Of a DNA stretch of 11,125 nt, positions 1 to 5,535 are shown piece by piece (the stretch's first letter is position 1; each line of letters starts with the position of its first letter). Location: positions 1 to 11,125 of the forward strand of contig UQEO01000063.1 in assembly GCA_900540095.1 (NCBI GenBank), in the 5' to 3' direction. The position numbers were made by a program, and so were the translations under genes. A model generated the notes under the pieces. It made no database searches. It was not told the origin of the DNA and was given only the letters and a program-made list of their open reading frames with translations. The DNA comes from an uncultured Collinsella sp. GTDB taxonomy: Bacteria; Actinomycetota; Coriobacteriia; Coriobacteriales; Coriobacteriaceae.

Positions 1-86
1 CGGGATTGGTCAATCTCGGCCGACTATATTTGGCTAAATTATTCCGACGCTAACAGTTCTTTAATTCCATTACCAGATGCGACGGT

Positions 87-779
87 TTGGCCCTTGCCCG
101 AAAGGCGATCCAATGTGTACGCGATGGATGCCGGTCTCCTATGGAAACGGCCTTTGTCATGATGCTAACGCTGCCTAAAAGCGAAGGAGGACTTGGTATT
201 AAGGGAATTGAGACCGATTACGAGGTGCAGGTCACCGCTGCCGCAAAGAATCTCACGAGACGCAAAAAGTTCTTTATGGATGCATATCTAAAGAAATCTC
301 GCACAGACATTGAATACAACGGGTTTTATCATGACGCGGAAGAAGACCGCGCCATCGATGAGGAGCGCAAGAATGCGCTTGCGTCCATGGGATACGGAAT
401 CATCACCGTCAGTCGTTATTCCTTTATGCATGCCAGCGCTTTTGTTAGGGTCATGGAAGCAATCCAGCGGAAAGAGGGCGTACGCCCCTCGCGTCTGCCA
501 AAAGACTTTCAAATCATGCAAGAGGACCTGAGACAGTTTGTACTCAGAAGGCTTATAGAAGAGAAAAAGCGAATTCAGAAGCAGCTCCGCCAGGATTCCG
601 AAGAGCGTCAACGAATCGACCTCGAAAAAGCAACGCTCGAAGGCATCACGCTGGATGACCCGACAATTAATGAAGTTCCGGCAATCGATGACATGCAGAC
701 TGTCGAATCCGACAGCCCATCATTTGCCCAAACAAGCAGCCTCGCGCCCGAGGGCAGGGTCTTCGGGGCCGGAGACTAG
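87..779 (+). CDS. PD-(D/E)XK endonuclease-like protein, C-terminal part (5' end missing or disrupted)
   Basis: The frame opens at TTG 87, but coding-like sequence extends up to an in-frame TAA at 51-53 and resumes before it, so this is probably the surviving C-terminal part of a longer protein. In the 230 residues seen, a pattern typical of the PD-(D/E)XK/DUF559 (Vsr-like) fold is visible: an acidic residue in SPMETAF (E20), D65 in the KKFFMDAY strand, then the DIEYNG strand (E76) followed by H82, a basic helix (DEERKNAL, about 91-98) and the strand MGYGIITVSR. Residues 145-185 form a charged, probably coiled-coil helix and the last 45 are low-complexity and acidic. As I recall, related Coriobacteriia proteins have roughly 100 more residues in front and often sit in variable islands; their role is not established. 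The usual lysine of the motif is replaced by N78, so activity is uncertain. There is no clear ribosome-binding site before TTG 87, which also argues against a genuine start. Nuclease-fold call about 0.6; exact function unknown. Confidence 0.55.
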   Translation: MALARKAIQCVRDGCRSPMETAFVMMLTLPKSEGGLGIKGIETDYEVQVTAAAKNLTRRKKFFMDAYLKKSRTDIEYNGFYHDAEEDRAIDEERKNALASMGYGIITVSRYSFMHASAFVRVMEAIQRKEGVRPSRLPKDFQIMQEDLRQFVLRRLIEEKKRIQKQLRQDSEERQRIDLEKATLEGITLDDPTINEVPAIDDMQTVESDSPSFAQTSSLAPEGRVFGAGD

Positions 780-1124
780 GCCGGCTAACAAGGTGGGTAC
801 CCTAGCGACGTGCAAAATTGCGAGTATTCAGCAGGGTCGGGTGTCTATCACCCTCGAGTGGATCCAAATGTGAAGCGAAATCACTCTTGCGTGAGAGCGT
901 TAGGCAACATTTGAGGAAGAACTCATCGGATTAACACCCTAAGATAACTCTTGAACTGCATTATATGACCTGCAATAAATTAGCGGACCCCTATAGTTGC
1001 AGAATACTCCATTTTTTGCACGGCACGAGGGTACCCACCTTGGCATCGACTATCAAAAAACGCTCAGTCCGGGATCTCGTCCACTATTCCCCATCATTTT
1101 GTACAACGAATTACCTGAACGTCA
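780..1124. other. AT-rich gene-free stretch
   Basis: No supported coding region lies between the end of the nuclease-like gene and the metal-cassette promoter. Apart from the inverted-repeat element at 789-1042, nothing recognisable is seen in 1043-1124. Base composition is visibly more AT-rich than from 1199 onward. Confidence 0.6.
789..1042. repeat. 254-bp element bounded by ~45-bp imperfect inverted repeats
   Basis: The arm at 789-833 matches the reverse complement of 998-1042 without gaps at 37 of 45 positions. The outer 15 bp (CAAGGTGGGTACCCT on the left) are identical, and inner blocks GTGCAAAA, GAGTATTC and GCA are also shared. Each arm contains the palindrome GGGTACCC. The 164-bp interior (834-997) is AT-rich, has no convincing ORF and carries a TATAAT on the minus strand at 960-965. 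No flanking target-site duplication is apparent. It could be a MITE-like element, a pair of dispersed regulatory repeats, or an invertible segment; the sequence alone does not decide. Confidence 0.75.
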
Positions 1125-1152
1125 TTGACATATGAACATGCACTCATATAAT
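1125..1152 (+). promoter_or_regulatory. Consensus promoter of the metal-efflux cassette
   Basis: A perfect -35 TTGACA (1125-1130) and a perfect -10 TATAAT (1147-1152) are separated by 16 bp. Operator O1 fills the spacer exactly. Initiation is expected near 1159, giving a leader of about 40 nt with a ribosome-binding site AAAGGA at 1186-1191. A promoter this strong needs a repressor, which fits the adjacent ArsR gene. Confidence 0.85.
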
Positions 1153-1185
1153 CGAAAGTAAATTATATGAGCGCATGTTCATATG
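1129..1185. promoter_or_regulatory. Double ArsR/SmtB-type operator (O1 and O2)
   Basis: Two 24-bp arms (1129-1152 and 1162-1185) are inverted copies with a single mismatch, separated by 9 bp. Each arm is itself an 8-4-8 dyad of the form ATATGARC-N4-GYTCATAT: O1 at 1130-1149 between -35 and -10, and O2 at 1165-1184 just downstream of the predicted start of transcription. TGAAC/GTTCA half-sites of this type are characteristic of operators bound by the SmtB/CzrA/CadC family. Bound repressor would occlude polymerase. Autoregulation by the gene at 1199 is inferred. Confidence 0.8.
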
Positions 1186-1198
1186 AAAGGATATTGCA

Positions 1199-1564
1199 AT
1201 GAGCATCCGCGTTGATGAAACGAAACTCGACATCGAGGCCACCGAACCCGCGATCCCGACCACCTGCTCGCCCGAGGACCTTCCCGACGAGGAGCTTCTC
1301 TACGACCTCGCCGACCTGTTCAAGGTCTTCAGCGACACCACGCGCATCAAGATCCTTTACGCCCTCATGGGCCGCGAGCTCTGCGTGGCAGACATCGCCG
1401 AAGCGACCGAAACCTCGCAGTCCGCGGTGTCGCACCAGCTGCGCACACTCAAGCAGTCGCACCTGGTTAAATTCCGGCGCGACGGGCGCAATATCCTCTA
1501 CTCGCTCGCCGACGACCACGTCTACACCATGCTCAACCAGGGCATGAGCCATATCTGCGAATAG
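1199..1564 (+). CDS. ArsR/SmtB-family metal-sensing transcriptional repressor
   Basis: This is a 121-residue winged-helix repressor expected to leave its operator when Zn(II), Cd(II) or a similar ion binds. Residues 34-60 form the dimer/DNA-proximal helices (FSDTTRIKILYAL is a family hallmark), 62-90 the helix-turn-helix ending SQSAVSHQLRTLKQSHLV, and 91-103 the wing. The C-terminal helix carries the complete alpha-5 zinc site of SmtB/CzrA with correct spacing: D105, H107, H118 and E121, the last being the final residue. The CadC-type alpha-3N site is incomplete: ELCVADIA keeps one cysteine (C62), the second position is A64, and the N-terminal arm has only C23. This favours Zn sensing of the SmtB/CzrA kind over CadC-type Cd/Pb sensing (inference). 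The ATG has an AAAGGA Shine-Dalgarno 7 nt upstream. It is the first gene of the cassette and is probably autoregulated through O1/O2. Confidence 0.92.
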   Translation: MSIRVDETKLDIEATEPAIPTTCSPEDLPDEELLYDLADLFKVFSDTTRIKILYALMGRELCVADIAEATETSQSAVSHQLRTLKQSHLVKFRRDGRNILYSLADDHVYTMLNQGMSHICE

Positions 1565-1626
1565 CAACCAACCACGGTACCAGCGCGGCCTGCACCCAAG
1601 CCGCAAAAACGGGAAAGGAACCCACC

Positions 1627-1845
1627 ATGAAAAAGCAGTACAAGCTCGATGAGATCGATTGCGCCAACTGTGCGCGCGAGCTTCAGGACGAGCTGGCCAA
1701 GCTCGAGGGCGTCAAATCCGTGTCCGTCAACTTTATGACCCAGAAGCTGACGCTCGAGGCCGATGACGCCGAGTTCGACGAGGTCCTCGACCGCGTTGTG
1801 GAGTTCACCGCCGACGCCGAGCCGGACTGCGAGATCATTCTCTAG
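1627..1845 (+). CDS. Free-standing heavy-metal-associated (HMA) domain protein
   Basis: The 72-residue protein is a single ferredoxin-like HMA domain, a cytoplasmic metal carrier like CopZ or the N-terminal domain of ZntA/CadA. The metal-binding loop reads D11-C12-A-N-C15; the aspartate just before CxxC is typical of the Zn/Cd/Pb branch rather than the copper branch. A further cysteine, C68, sits near the C terminus and could be an extra ligand. The protein is strongly acidic (19 Asp/Glu against 8 Lys/Arg by my count). GGAAAGGA ends 7 nt before the ATG. It lies 62 nt after the repressor gene and 100 nt before the ATPase gene, whose product lacks its own HMA domain, so it probably supplies that domain in trans (inference). 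Family assignment is firm; the metal is inferred. Confidence 0.9.
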   Translation: MKKQYKLDEIDCANCARELQDELAKLEGVKSVSVNFMTQKLTLEADDAEFDEVLDRVVEFTADAEPDCEIIL

Positions 1846-1866
1846 CCCAGGTTTACGCCAACCCGC

Positions 1867-1890
1867 AAGGCCGCGCTTGCCGCGGCCTTT
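1867..1890 (+). terminator. Terminator-like hairpin between HMA gene and ATPase gene
   Basis: A perfect 9-bp GC-rich stem (1867-1875 with 1881-1889), 5-nt loop CTTGC, begins 21 nt after the HMA stop codon. Only TTT follows it before a G, so termination is probably partial. It may lower ATPase expression relative to the two upstream genes. Confidence 0.6.
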
Positions 1891-1902
1891 GCTCGCGAAA
1901 TT

Positions 1903-1922
1903 ATATGAGCGAGTGTTCATAC
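1903..1922. promoter_or_regulatory. Third ArsR-type operator (O3) upstream of ATPase gene
   Basis: The dyad ATATGAGC-GAGT-GTTCATAC repeats the O1/O2 pattern. The 25 bp at 1898-1922 match 1160-1184 at 22 positions. It lies just after the terminator-like hairpin and 23 nt before the ATPase ATG. I see no convincing -35/-10 pair around it, so it may cover a weak promoter or act as a roadblock to read-through. Confidence 0.7.
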
Positions 1923-1945
1923 ATTCAAATGGGAGGATACGAATC

Positions 1946-3898
1946 ATGGCCACCGCCGACCCCAGGAAGAAAAAGAAGAAGCGCAGGAAAAAAGAGTCAC
2001 TCGAGCATAAGCGCAACCGCATCCTGGTAGCGCTGGGCATTTTTGCCGTGGTGTACGCCCTCGATGAGCTCGGCACCCTCACTGCCGCATTCGGCACCCC
2101 GGGCGACATCTACGCCAGCTTTGTGCTGTTCCTCGTGCCGTTTTTGATTGCCGGCTACGACGTACTGCAAAAGGCATTCAATAACATCCGCCGCGGCAAG
2201 GCCTTCGACGAGAGCTTCCTCATGGCCGTCGCGACCATCGGCGCGTTTGCCATGGTGCTCTTCCCCGATACCGACCCGCACATGGCCGAAGGCGCCGCCG
2301 TCATGCTGTTCTACCAGGTCGGCGAGCTGTTTCAGGCGTACGCCGTGGGCAAGAGCCGCAAGTCGATCAGTGCCATGATGGACATCGCGCCCGACTACGC
2401 TAACGTCGAGCAGCCCGACGGCACACTCGAGCAGGTCTTCCCCGATGACATCGCCGTCGGCACCGTGATCGTGGTCAAGCCCGGTGAGCGCGTGCCTATC
2501 GACGGCGTCATCGTCGAAGGCGAAACCCAGCTCGACACCGCCGCACTCACGGGCGAGTCAGTTCCCCGCCCCGCCAAGTCCGGCGACGACATCATCAGCG
2601 GCTGCATCAACATGACGGGTCTCATCCACGTGCGCACCACCAAGCCATTTGGCGAGTCCACCGTCGCGCGCGTCCTGGAGCTCGTAGAAAACGCCAGCGA
2701 AAAGAAGGCGCGCACCGAGAACTTCATCACGCGCTTCGCCCGCGTCTACACGCCCGCCGTCACCGGCGCTGCCGCGGTGCTCGCGCTTGGCGGCGGCTTG
2801 GTCACCGGCGCCTGGTCCGACTGGATCCTGCGCGGCCTGACCTTCTTGGTCGTCAGCTGCCCGTGCGCGTTGGTGATCAGCGTGCCGCTTAGTTTCTTTG
2901 GCGGCATCGGCGGCGCATCCAAGCTGGGCGTTCTCATCAAGGGTTCTAACTACCTCGAGACGCTCGCCGACGTGGACACCGTCGTCTTTGACAAGACGGG
3001 CACCCTCACCAACGGCACGTTCTCGGTGGTCGCGGTACACCCCGAGGCCGGCTATACCGAGCAGTCGTTGCTCGAAGTCGCAGCCCTTGCTGAGTCGTTC
3101 TCCGATCACCCCATCGCGCAGTCCGTACGTGTCGCCTACCAGGGCGAGGTCGACCCCAAGCGCGTAAGCGACTCCACCAACGACGCGGGCCATGGCGTGA
3201 CGGCAACCATCGACGGCAAGCACGTCGTCGTTGGCAACGCAAAGATGCTCGCCGCGGCCGGCGTCGAAGCGCCCGATTGCGAGGTCGTCGGAACGATTCT
3301 GCATGTGCTCGTTGACGGCGTGTACGCCGGCCACATCGTGATTGCAGACACCGTCAAGGCCGATGCCGAGCAGACGATCAGCGACCTGCACGCCGCCGGC
3401 GTCAAGCGCACCGTCATGCTCACGGGCGACCGCGAGGAGGTTGCGGCGTCTGTGGCCAAGCAACTCAGTCTCGACGAGTTCCACGCGCAGCTGCTGCCGG
3501 GCGATAAGGTCGAGCGTGTTGAGGCGTTGCTTGCGAGCGAGAACGGCAAGGGCAAGCTCGCTTTTGTCGGCGACGGTATCAACGACGCACCCGTGCTTAC
3601 CCGTGCCGATGTGGGCATCGCCATGGGCGCCATGGGCTCGGACGCCGCAATTGAGGCGGCGGACGTCGTGCTGATGGATGACAAGCCGTCCAACATTTCC
3701 CGCGCGATCCGCGTGGCGCGCAAGACCATGGCGATTGTCTGGCAGAACATCATCTTTGCGCTGGGCGTTAAGCTGCTGATCCTGGTGCTGGCAGCGCTGG
3801 GCATTGCCGACATGTGGCTTGCCGTGTTCGGCGACGTAGGCGTGGCGATCATCGCCATCCTGAACGCCATGCGCGCGATGGGTGTCAAGAACTTGTAG
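1946..3898 (+). CDS. P1B-2-type heavy-metal-exporting ATPase (ZntA/CadA family)
   Basis: This 650-residue inner-membrane pump uses ATP to expel Zn(II), Cd(II) or Pb(II). Landmarks in order: a conserved acidic residue in TM4 (GELFQAY, E127); actuator TGES at 202-205; CPC in TM6 (C305, C307); phosphorylation motif DKTGT at D349; HP motif in the nucleotide-binding domain (H388-P389); GDGIND at 542-547; then the P1B-2 signature, a lysine in TM7 (K609) and DxG in TM8 (D630, G632). Eight membrane segments can be counted. ZntA/CadA relatives usually begin with one or more HMA domains; here there is none, and residues 7-16 are ten consecutive Arg/Lys instead. The start at 1946 is chosen because GGGAGGA lies 8 nt before it and the conserved protein follows; the same frame is open from 1763 but overlaps the HMA gene. 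Probably controlled by the ArsR repressor through O1/O2 and O3. Confidence 0.95.
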   Translation: MATADPRKKKKKRRKKESLEHKRNRILVALGIFAVVYALDELGTLTAAFGTPGDIYASFVLFLVPFLIAGYDVLQKAFNNIRRGKAFDESFLMAVATIGAFAMVLFPDTDPHMAEGAAVMLFYQVGELFQAYAVGKSRKSISAMMDIAPDYANVEQPDGTLEQVFPDDIAVGTVIVVKPGERVPIDGVIVEGETQLDTAALTGESVPRPAKSGDDIISGCINMTGLIHVRTTKPFGESTVARVLELVENASEKKARTENFITRFARVYTPAVTGAAAVLALGGGLVTGAWSDWILRGLTFLVVSCPCALVISVPLSFFGGIGGASKLGVLIKGSNYLETLADVDTVVFDKTGTLTNGTFSVVAVHPEAGYTEQSLLEVAALAESFSDHPIAQSVRVAYQGEVDPKRVSDSTNDAGHGVTATIDGKHVVVGNAKMLAAAGVEAPDCEVVGTILHVLVDGVYAGHIVIADTVKADAEQTISDLHAAGVKRTVMLTGDREEVAASVAKQLSLDEFHAQLLPGDKVERVEALLASENGKGKLAFVGDGINDAPVLTRADVGIAMGAMGSDAAIEAADVVLMDDKPSNISRAIRVARKTMAIVWQNIIFALGVKLLILVLAALGIADMWLAVFGDVGVAIIAILNAMRAMGVKNL

Positions 3899-3918
3899 CG
3901 TTCGTGGGCTGTCCGGCC

Positions 3919-4037
3919 GGGACCGGGCTTGGTTTTGAAAACGTCCTCGCGCATGAGGCCCGTCTTTCCTGCTCCTGCGGAGCAACGGAAAGACGGGTCT
4001 CGCGCTGCGGAATGTTTTCAAAACCAAGCCCGGCCCC
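3919..4037. repeat. Nested palindrome between convergent genes, probable bidirectional terminator
   Basis: The outer arms pair perfectly over 20 bp (3923-3942 with 4014-4033) and imperfectly beyond. The inner arms pair over 11 bp (3959-3969 with 3987-3997), capped by a 6-bp stem (3970-3975 with 3979-3984) and a 3-nt loop. The segments between the two tiers do not pair well. Both outer arms contain GTTTT/AAAAC runs that could give U-rich tails in either direction. It begins 21 nt after the ATPase stop and faces the convergent regulator gene. A role in two-way termination is likely; the nested design suggests it may also be a dispersed genomic repeat. Confidence 0.7.
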
Positions 4038-4181
4038 GACCTGCGTTGACACAGCTGGCGGTTCTTGGGCATCGCTTGCTGGTGGGGTTCCTTGTCTGAG
4101 TTGGACTTAGTTGGTGGGACCACTCGTCTCGGTCGCTGTCCCGCACCGTTCCGGCGCGGGAGGCGCGCCGCTGCGGGAGTG
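4038..4181. other. Gene-free tail of the convergent intergenic region
   Basis: No ORF is supported here. A 7-bp GC hairpin (4152-4158 with 4164-4170, loop GGAGG) sits just past the stop codon of the minus-strand regulator, but no T-run follows on that strand, so it is not a clear terminator. Confidence 0.4.
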
Positions 4182-4571
4182 CTAGTCGGTCATTGTTGGC
4201 GCCGAAGCACCGTCCCGCCCCAGCATCGATCTTAGCTTCTCAAAGCTCTCCTCGCTCAGGCAGTGCTCCATGTGGCAGCCCTCTTGCGAGGCAACCTCAG
4301 GCGCTACGCCTGCGTCCTCGAGCAGCCCTACAAAAAAGCAATGGCGCTCCCACATTTGGCGAGCGACCTCCAGACCGCGTTCCGTCAGATGCACATCGCG
4401 TTTGCCCATCTCCACGTAGCCGTTACTCTCTAAGGTCGCCATGGCCTTGGAAACGCTCGCCTTGGTTACGCCCAGGTATTCGGCAACGTCAATCGATCGA
4501 ACGATGCCTTGGTGCTTCGAGAGCACATAAATAGATTCGAGATAGTCTTCTCCGGATTCACGTAGGGCCAT
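4182..4571 (-). CDS. DtxR/MntR-family metal-dependent transcriptional regulator
   Basis: This 129-residue regulator has an N-terminal winged helix (about 5-66; helix-turn-helix around SIDVAEYLGVTKASVSKAM) and the metal-binding/dimerisation domain, and no C-terminal SH3-like domain, so it is MntR-sized. Predicted ligands by alignment from memory to B. subtilis MntR are D9, E12, H77, C99, E102 and H103. D9 matches the Asp of MntR, where DtxR has Met, but C99 matches the Cys of DtxR, where MntR has Glu, so Mn or Fe preference cannot be read off directly. Such proteins repress metal-uptake genes when metal-loaded. The start was set at 4571 because AAAGG lies 6 nt upstream and the family N terminus begins there; an extension to 4724 would run through the upstream operator region and into a terminator. 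It is monocistronic and convergent with the Zn/Cd pump; repeated GGCTAAC motifs upstream suggest autoregulation. Confidence 0.9.
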   Translation of the reverse strand: MALRESGEDYLESIYVLSKHQGIVRSIDVAEYLGVTKASVSKAMATLESNGYVEMGKRDVHLTERGLEVARQMWERHCFFVGLLEDAGVAPEVASQEGCHMEHCLSEESFEKLRSMLGRDGASAPTMTD

Positions 4572-4596
4572 GGGCCGCCTTTCGCGATGATTGCTA

Positions 4597-4678
4597 GTTA
4601 GCCTTTGGATACTTTCCACGGCTAACTTTACCGCAAAAGTTGCCCATGTCTTACTACTTTGCCTAAAAGTTAGCCGTG
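4597..4678 (-). promoter_or_regulatory. Probable DtxR/MntR-type operator cluster
   Basis: GGCTAAC or its complement occurs three times: 4597-4603, 4620-4626 and 4669-4675. Two of these belong to a perfect 13-bp inverted repeat (4617-4629 with 4666-4678). A further dyad AACTTT-N6-AAAGTT spans 4624-4641. The TTAGGC/GGCTAA-like half-sites resemble the known DtxR box. The cluster lies 26-107 nt upstream of the regulator start. I could not assign a convincing -35/-10 pair inside it. Confidence 0.5.
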
Positions 4679-4700
4679 TTTCACAAAACGTGCGGGACGA

Positions 4701-4736
4701 AAACAAAATGGGGACGCTCCGCAAGGAGTGTCCCCA
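4701..4736 (-). terminator. Rho-independent terminator after the HAD phosphatase gene
   Basis: A 12-bp stem (4709-4720 with 4725-4736, one mismatch) closes a GCAA-type tetraloop. Read on the minus strand it is followed by ATTTTGTTTT. It begins 22 nt beyond the HAD stop codon and ends the ABC-F/HAD transcript. Confidence 0.85.
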
Positions 4737-4758
4737 GGCGCCGGGTGCCGGCCCGCAG

Positions 4759-5529
4759 TTACATCAATCCCAAGCGCTTCGCGGCGTTGTAGATGCCGTC
4801 GTCGTCCACGGCGGTCGTTACGTAGGTCGCCGCGGCCTTCACGGTATCCTGCGCATTGCCCATGGCCACGCTCGTGCCCACGGCGGAAAACATCGACAGG
4901 TCGTTCTCGCCATCGCCAAAGGCAATCGCCTCGCTCGCGTCGATGCCTAGGCGCTCCAGCGTCGCCGCAACACCCAGGTCCTTACCGCCGTTAGTGGGGA
5001 TAATGTCGCAGAACAGATCGCACCAGCGCGTAGTGAGCGAATGCGACACCGCGTCGGTCACGATATGCTCGTCGGCAGGGTCCACAAAGGCGCAAAACTG
5101 GTAGACCGGCGCGTCAAAGGCGTGCTCAAACGGCTCCTCGTGGTAAACGATTCCCGCGTTGCTGCCGGCCGTCACCACGCGCTCGGACAGGCGGTTCACA
5201 AACGAGTTCTCGCCCTGCATACACAGCGAGTCATAGCACCCCTGCGCCACCTGGTCCACAATCACCGCGACGTCGTCCGGATCAATCGGGCAGCTGCGGT
5301 AGACGCCCTTGGCATCAAAACAGTGCTGGCCCGAAAGCGTAATGTACGCATCCCAACCAAGATCGAGCAGCCAATCCGGCATCTGGTAGGTCGGACGGCC
5401 CGTGGCGATAACGCATGCGATCCCCTGCTCGTGAAAGCTGTCGAGCACCTGCTGCGCCGACGCCGGAATCCGGTGGGTCTTAAAGCTCAGCAGCGTGCCG
5501 TCGATATCGAAAAACGCGGCTTTGATCAT
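4759..5529 (-). CDS. Cof-type HAD-IIB family phosphatase
   Basis: This 256-residue soluble HAD phosphatase probably hydrolyses small phosphorylated metabolites; the specific substrate cannot be told. Motif I is FFDIDGT with nucleophile D8 and acid/base D10; motif II is ATGR (T43); the cap domain of the C2b type fills about 80-180; motif III lysine is K183 in GGKDLGV; motif IV is GDGENDLSM with D206 and D210 as Mg2+ ligands. Length matches the Cof family. The ATG lies only 6 nt after the stop of the ABC-F gene, with GAGG just before it, so the two are probably co-transcribed and translationally coupled. A strong terminator follows. No unusual features. Confidence 0.93.
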   Translation of the reverse strand: MIKAAFFDIDGTLLSFKTHRIPASAQQVLDSFHEQGIACVIATGRPTYQMPDWLLDLGWDAYITLSGQHCFDAKGVYRSCPIDPDDVAVIVDQVAQGCYDSLCMQGENSFVNRLSERVVTAGSNAGIVYHEEPFEHAFDAPVYQFCAFVDPADEHIVTDAVSHSLTTRWCDLFCDIIPTNGGKDLGVAATLERLGIDASEAIAFGDGENDLSMFSAVGTSVAMGNAQDTVKAAATYVTTAVDDDGIYNAAKRLGLM

Positions 5530-5535
5530 CCTCGC

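Noticed and set aside
960..968. ATTATATGA resembling an ArsR operator half-site inside the repeat element
   Set aside because: There is no matching second half-site at the right spacing, so it is probably chance in AT-rich sequence.
1763..1945. Upstream extension of the ATPase reading frame
   Set aside because: It would overlap the HMA gene out of frame and cross the hairpin and O3; a good ribosome-binding site precedes 1946.
1163..2109. Minus-strand open frames opposite the ArsR, HMA and ATPase 5' regions
   Set aside because: They overlap three genes with clear family motifs and the operator region; translations look like reverse-complement shadows.
2558..4123. Long minus-strand open frame opposite the ATPase gene
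   Set aside because: It is a GC-bias shadow of the ATPase: the product is a His/Asp/Arg-rich low-complexity sequence with no family motifs, and it runs through the nested palindrome.
4572..4724. N-terminal extension of the DtxR-like protein
   Set aside because: It would cover the GGCTAAC cluster and part of the HAD terminator; the family N terminus and a ribosome-binding site fit 4571.
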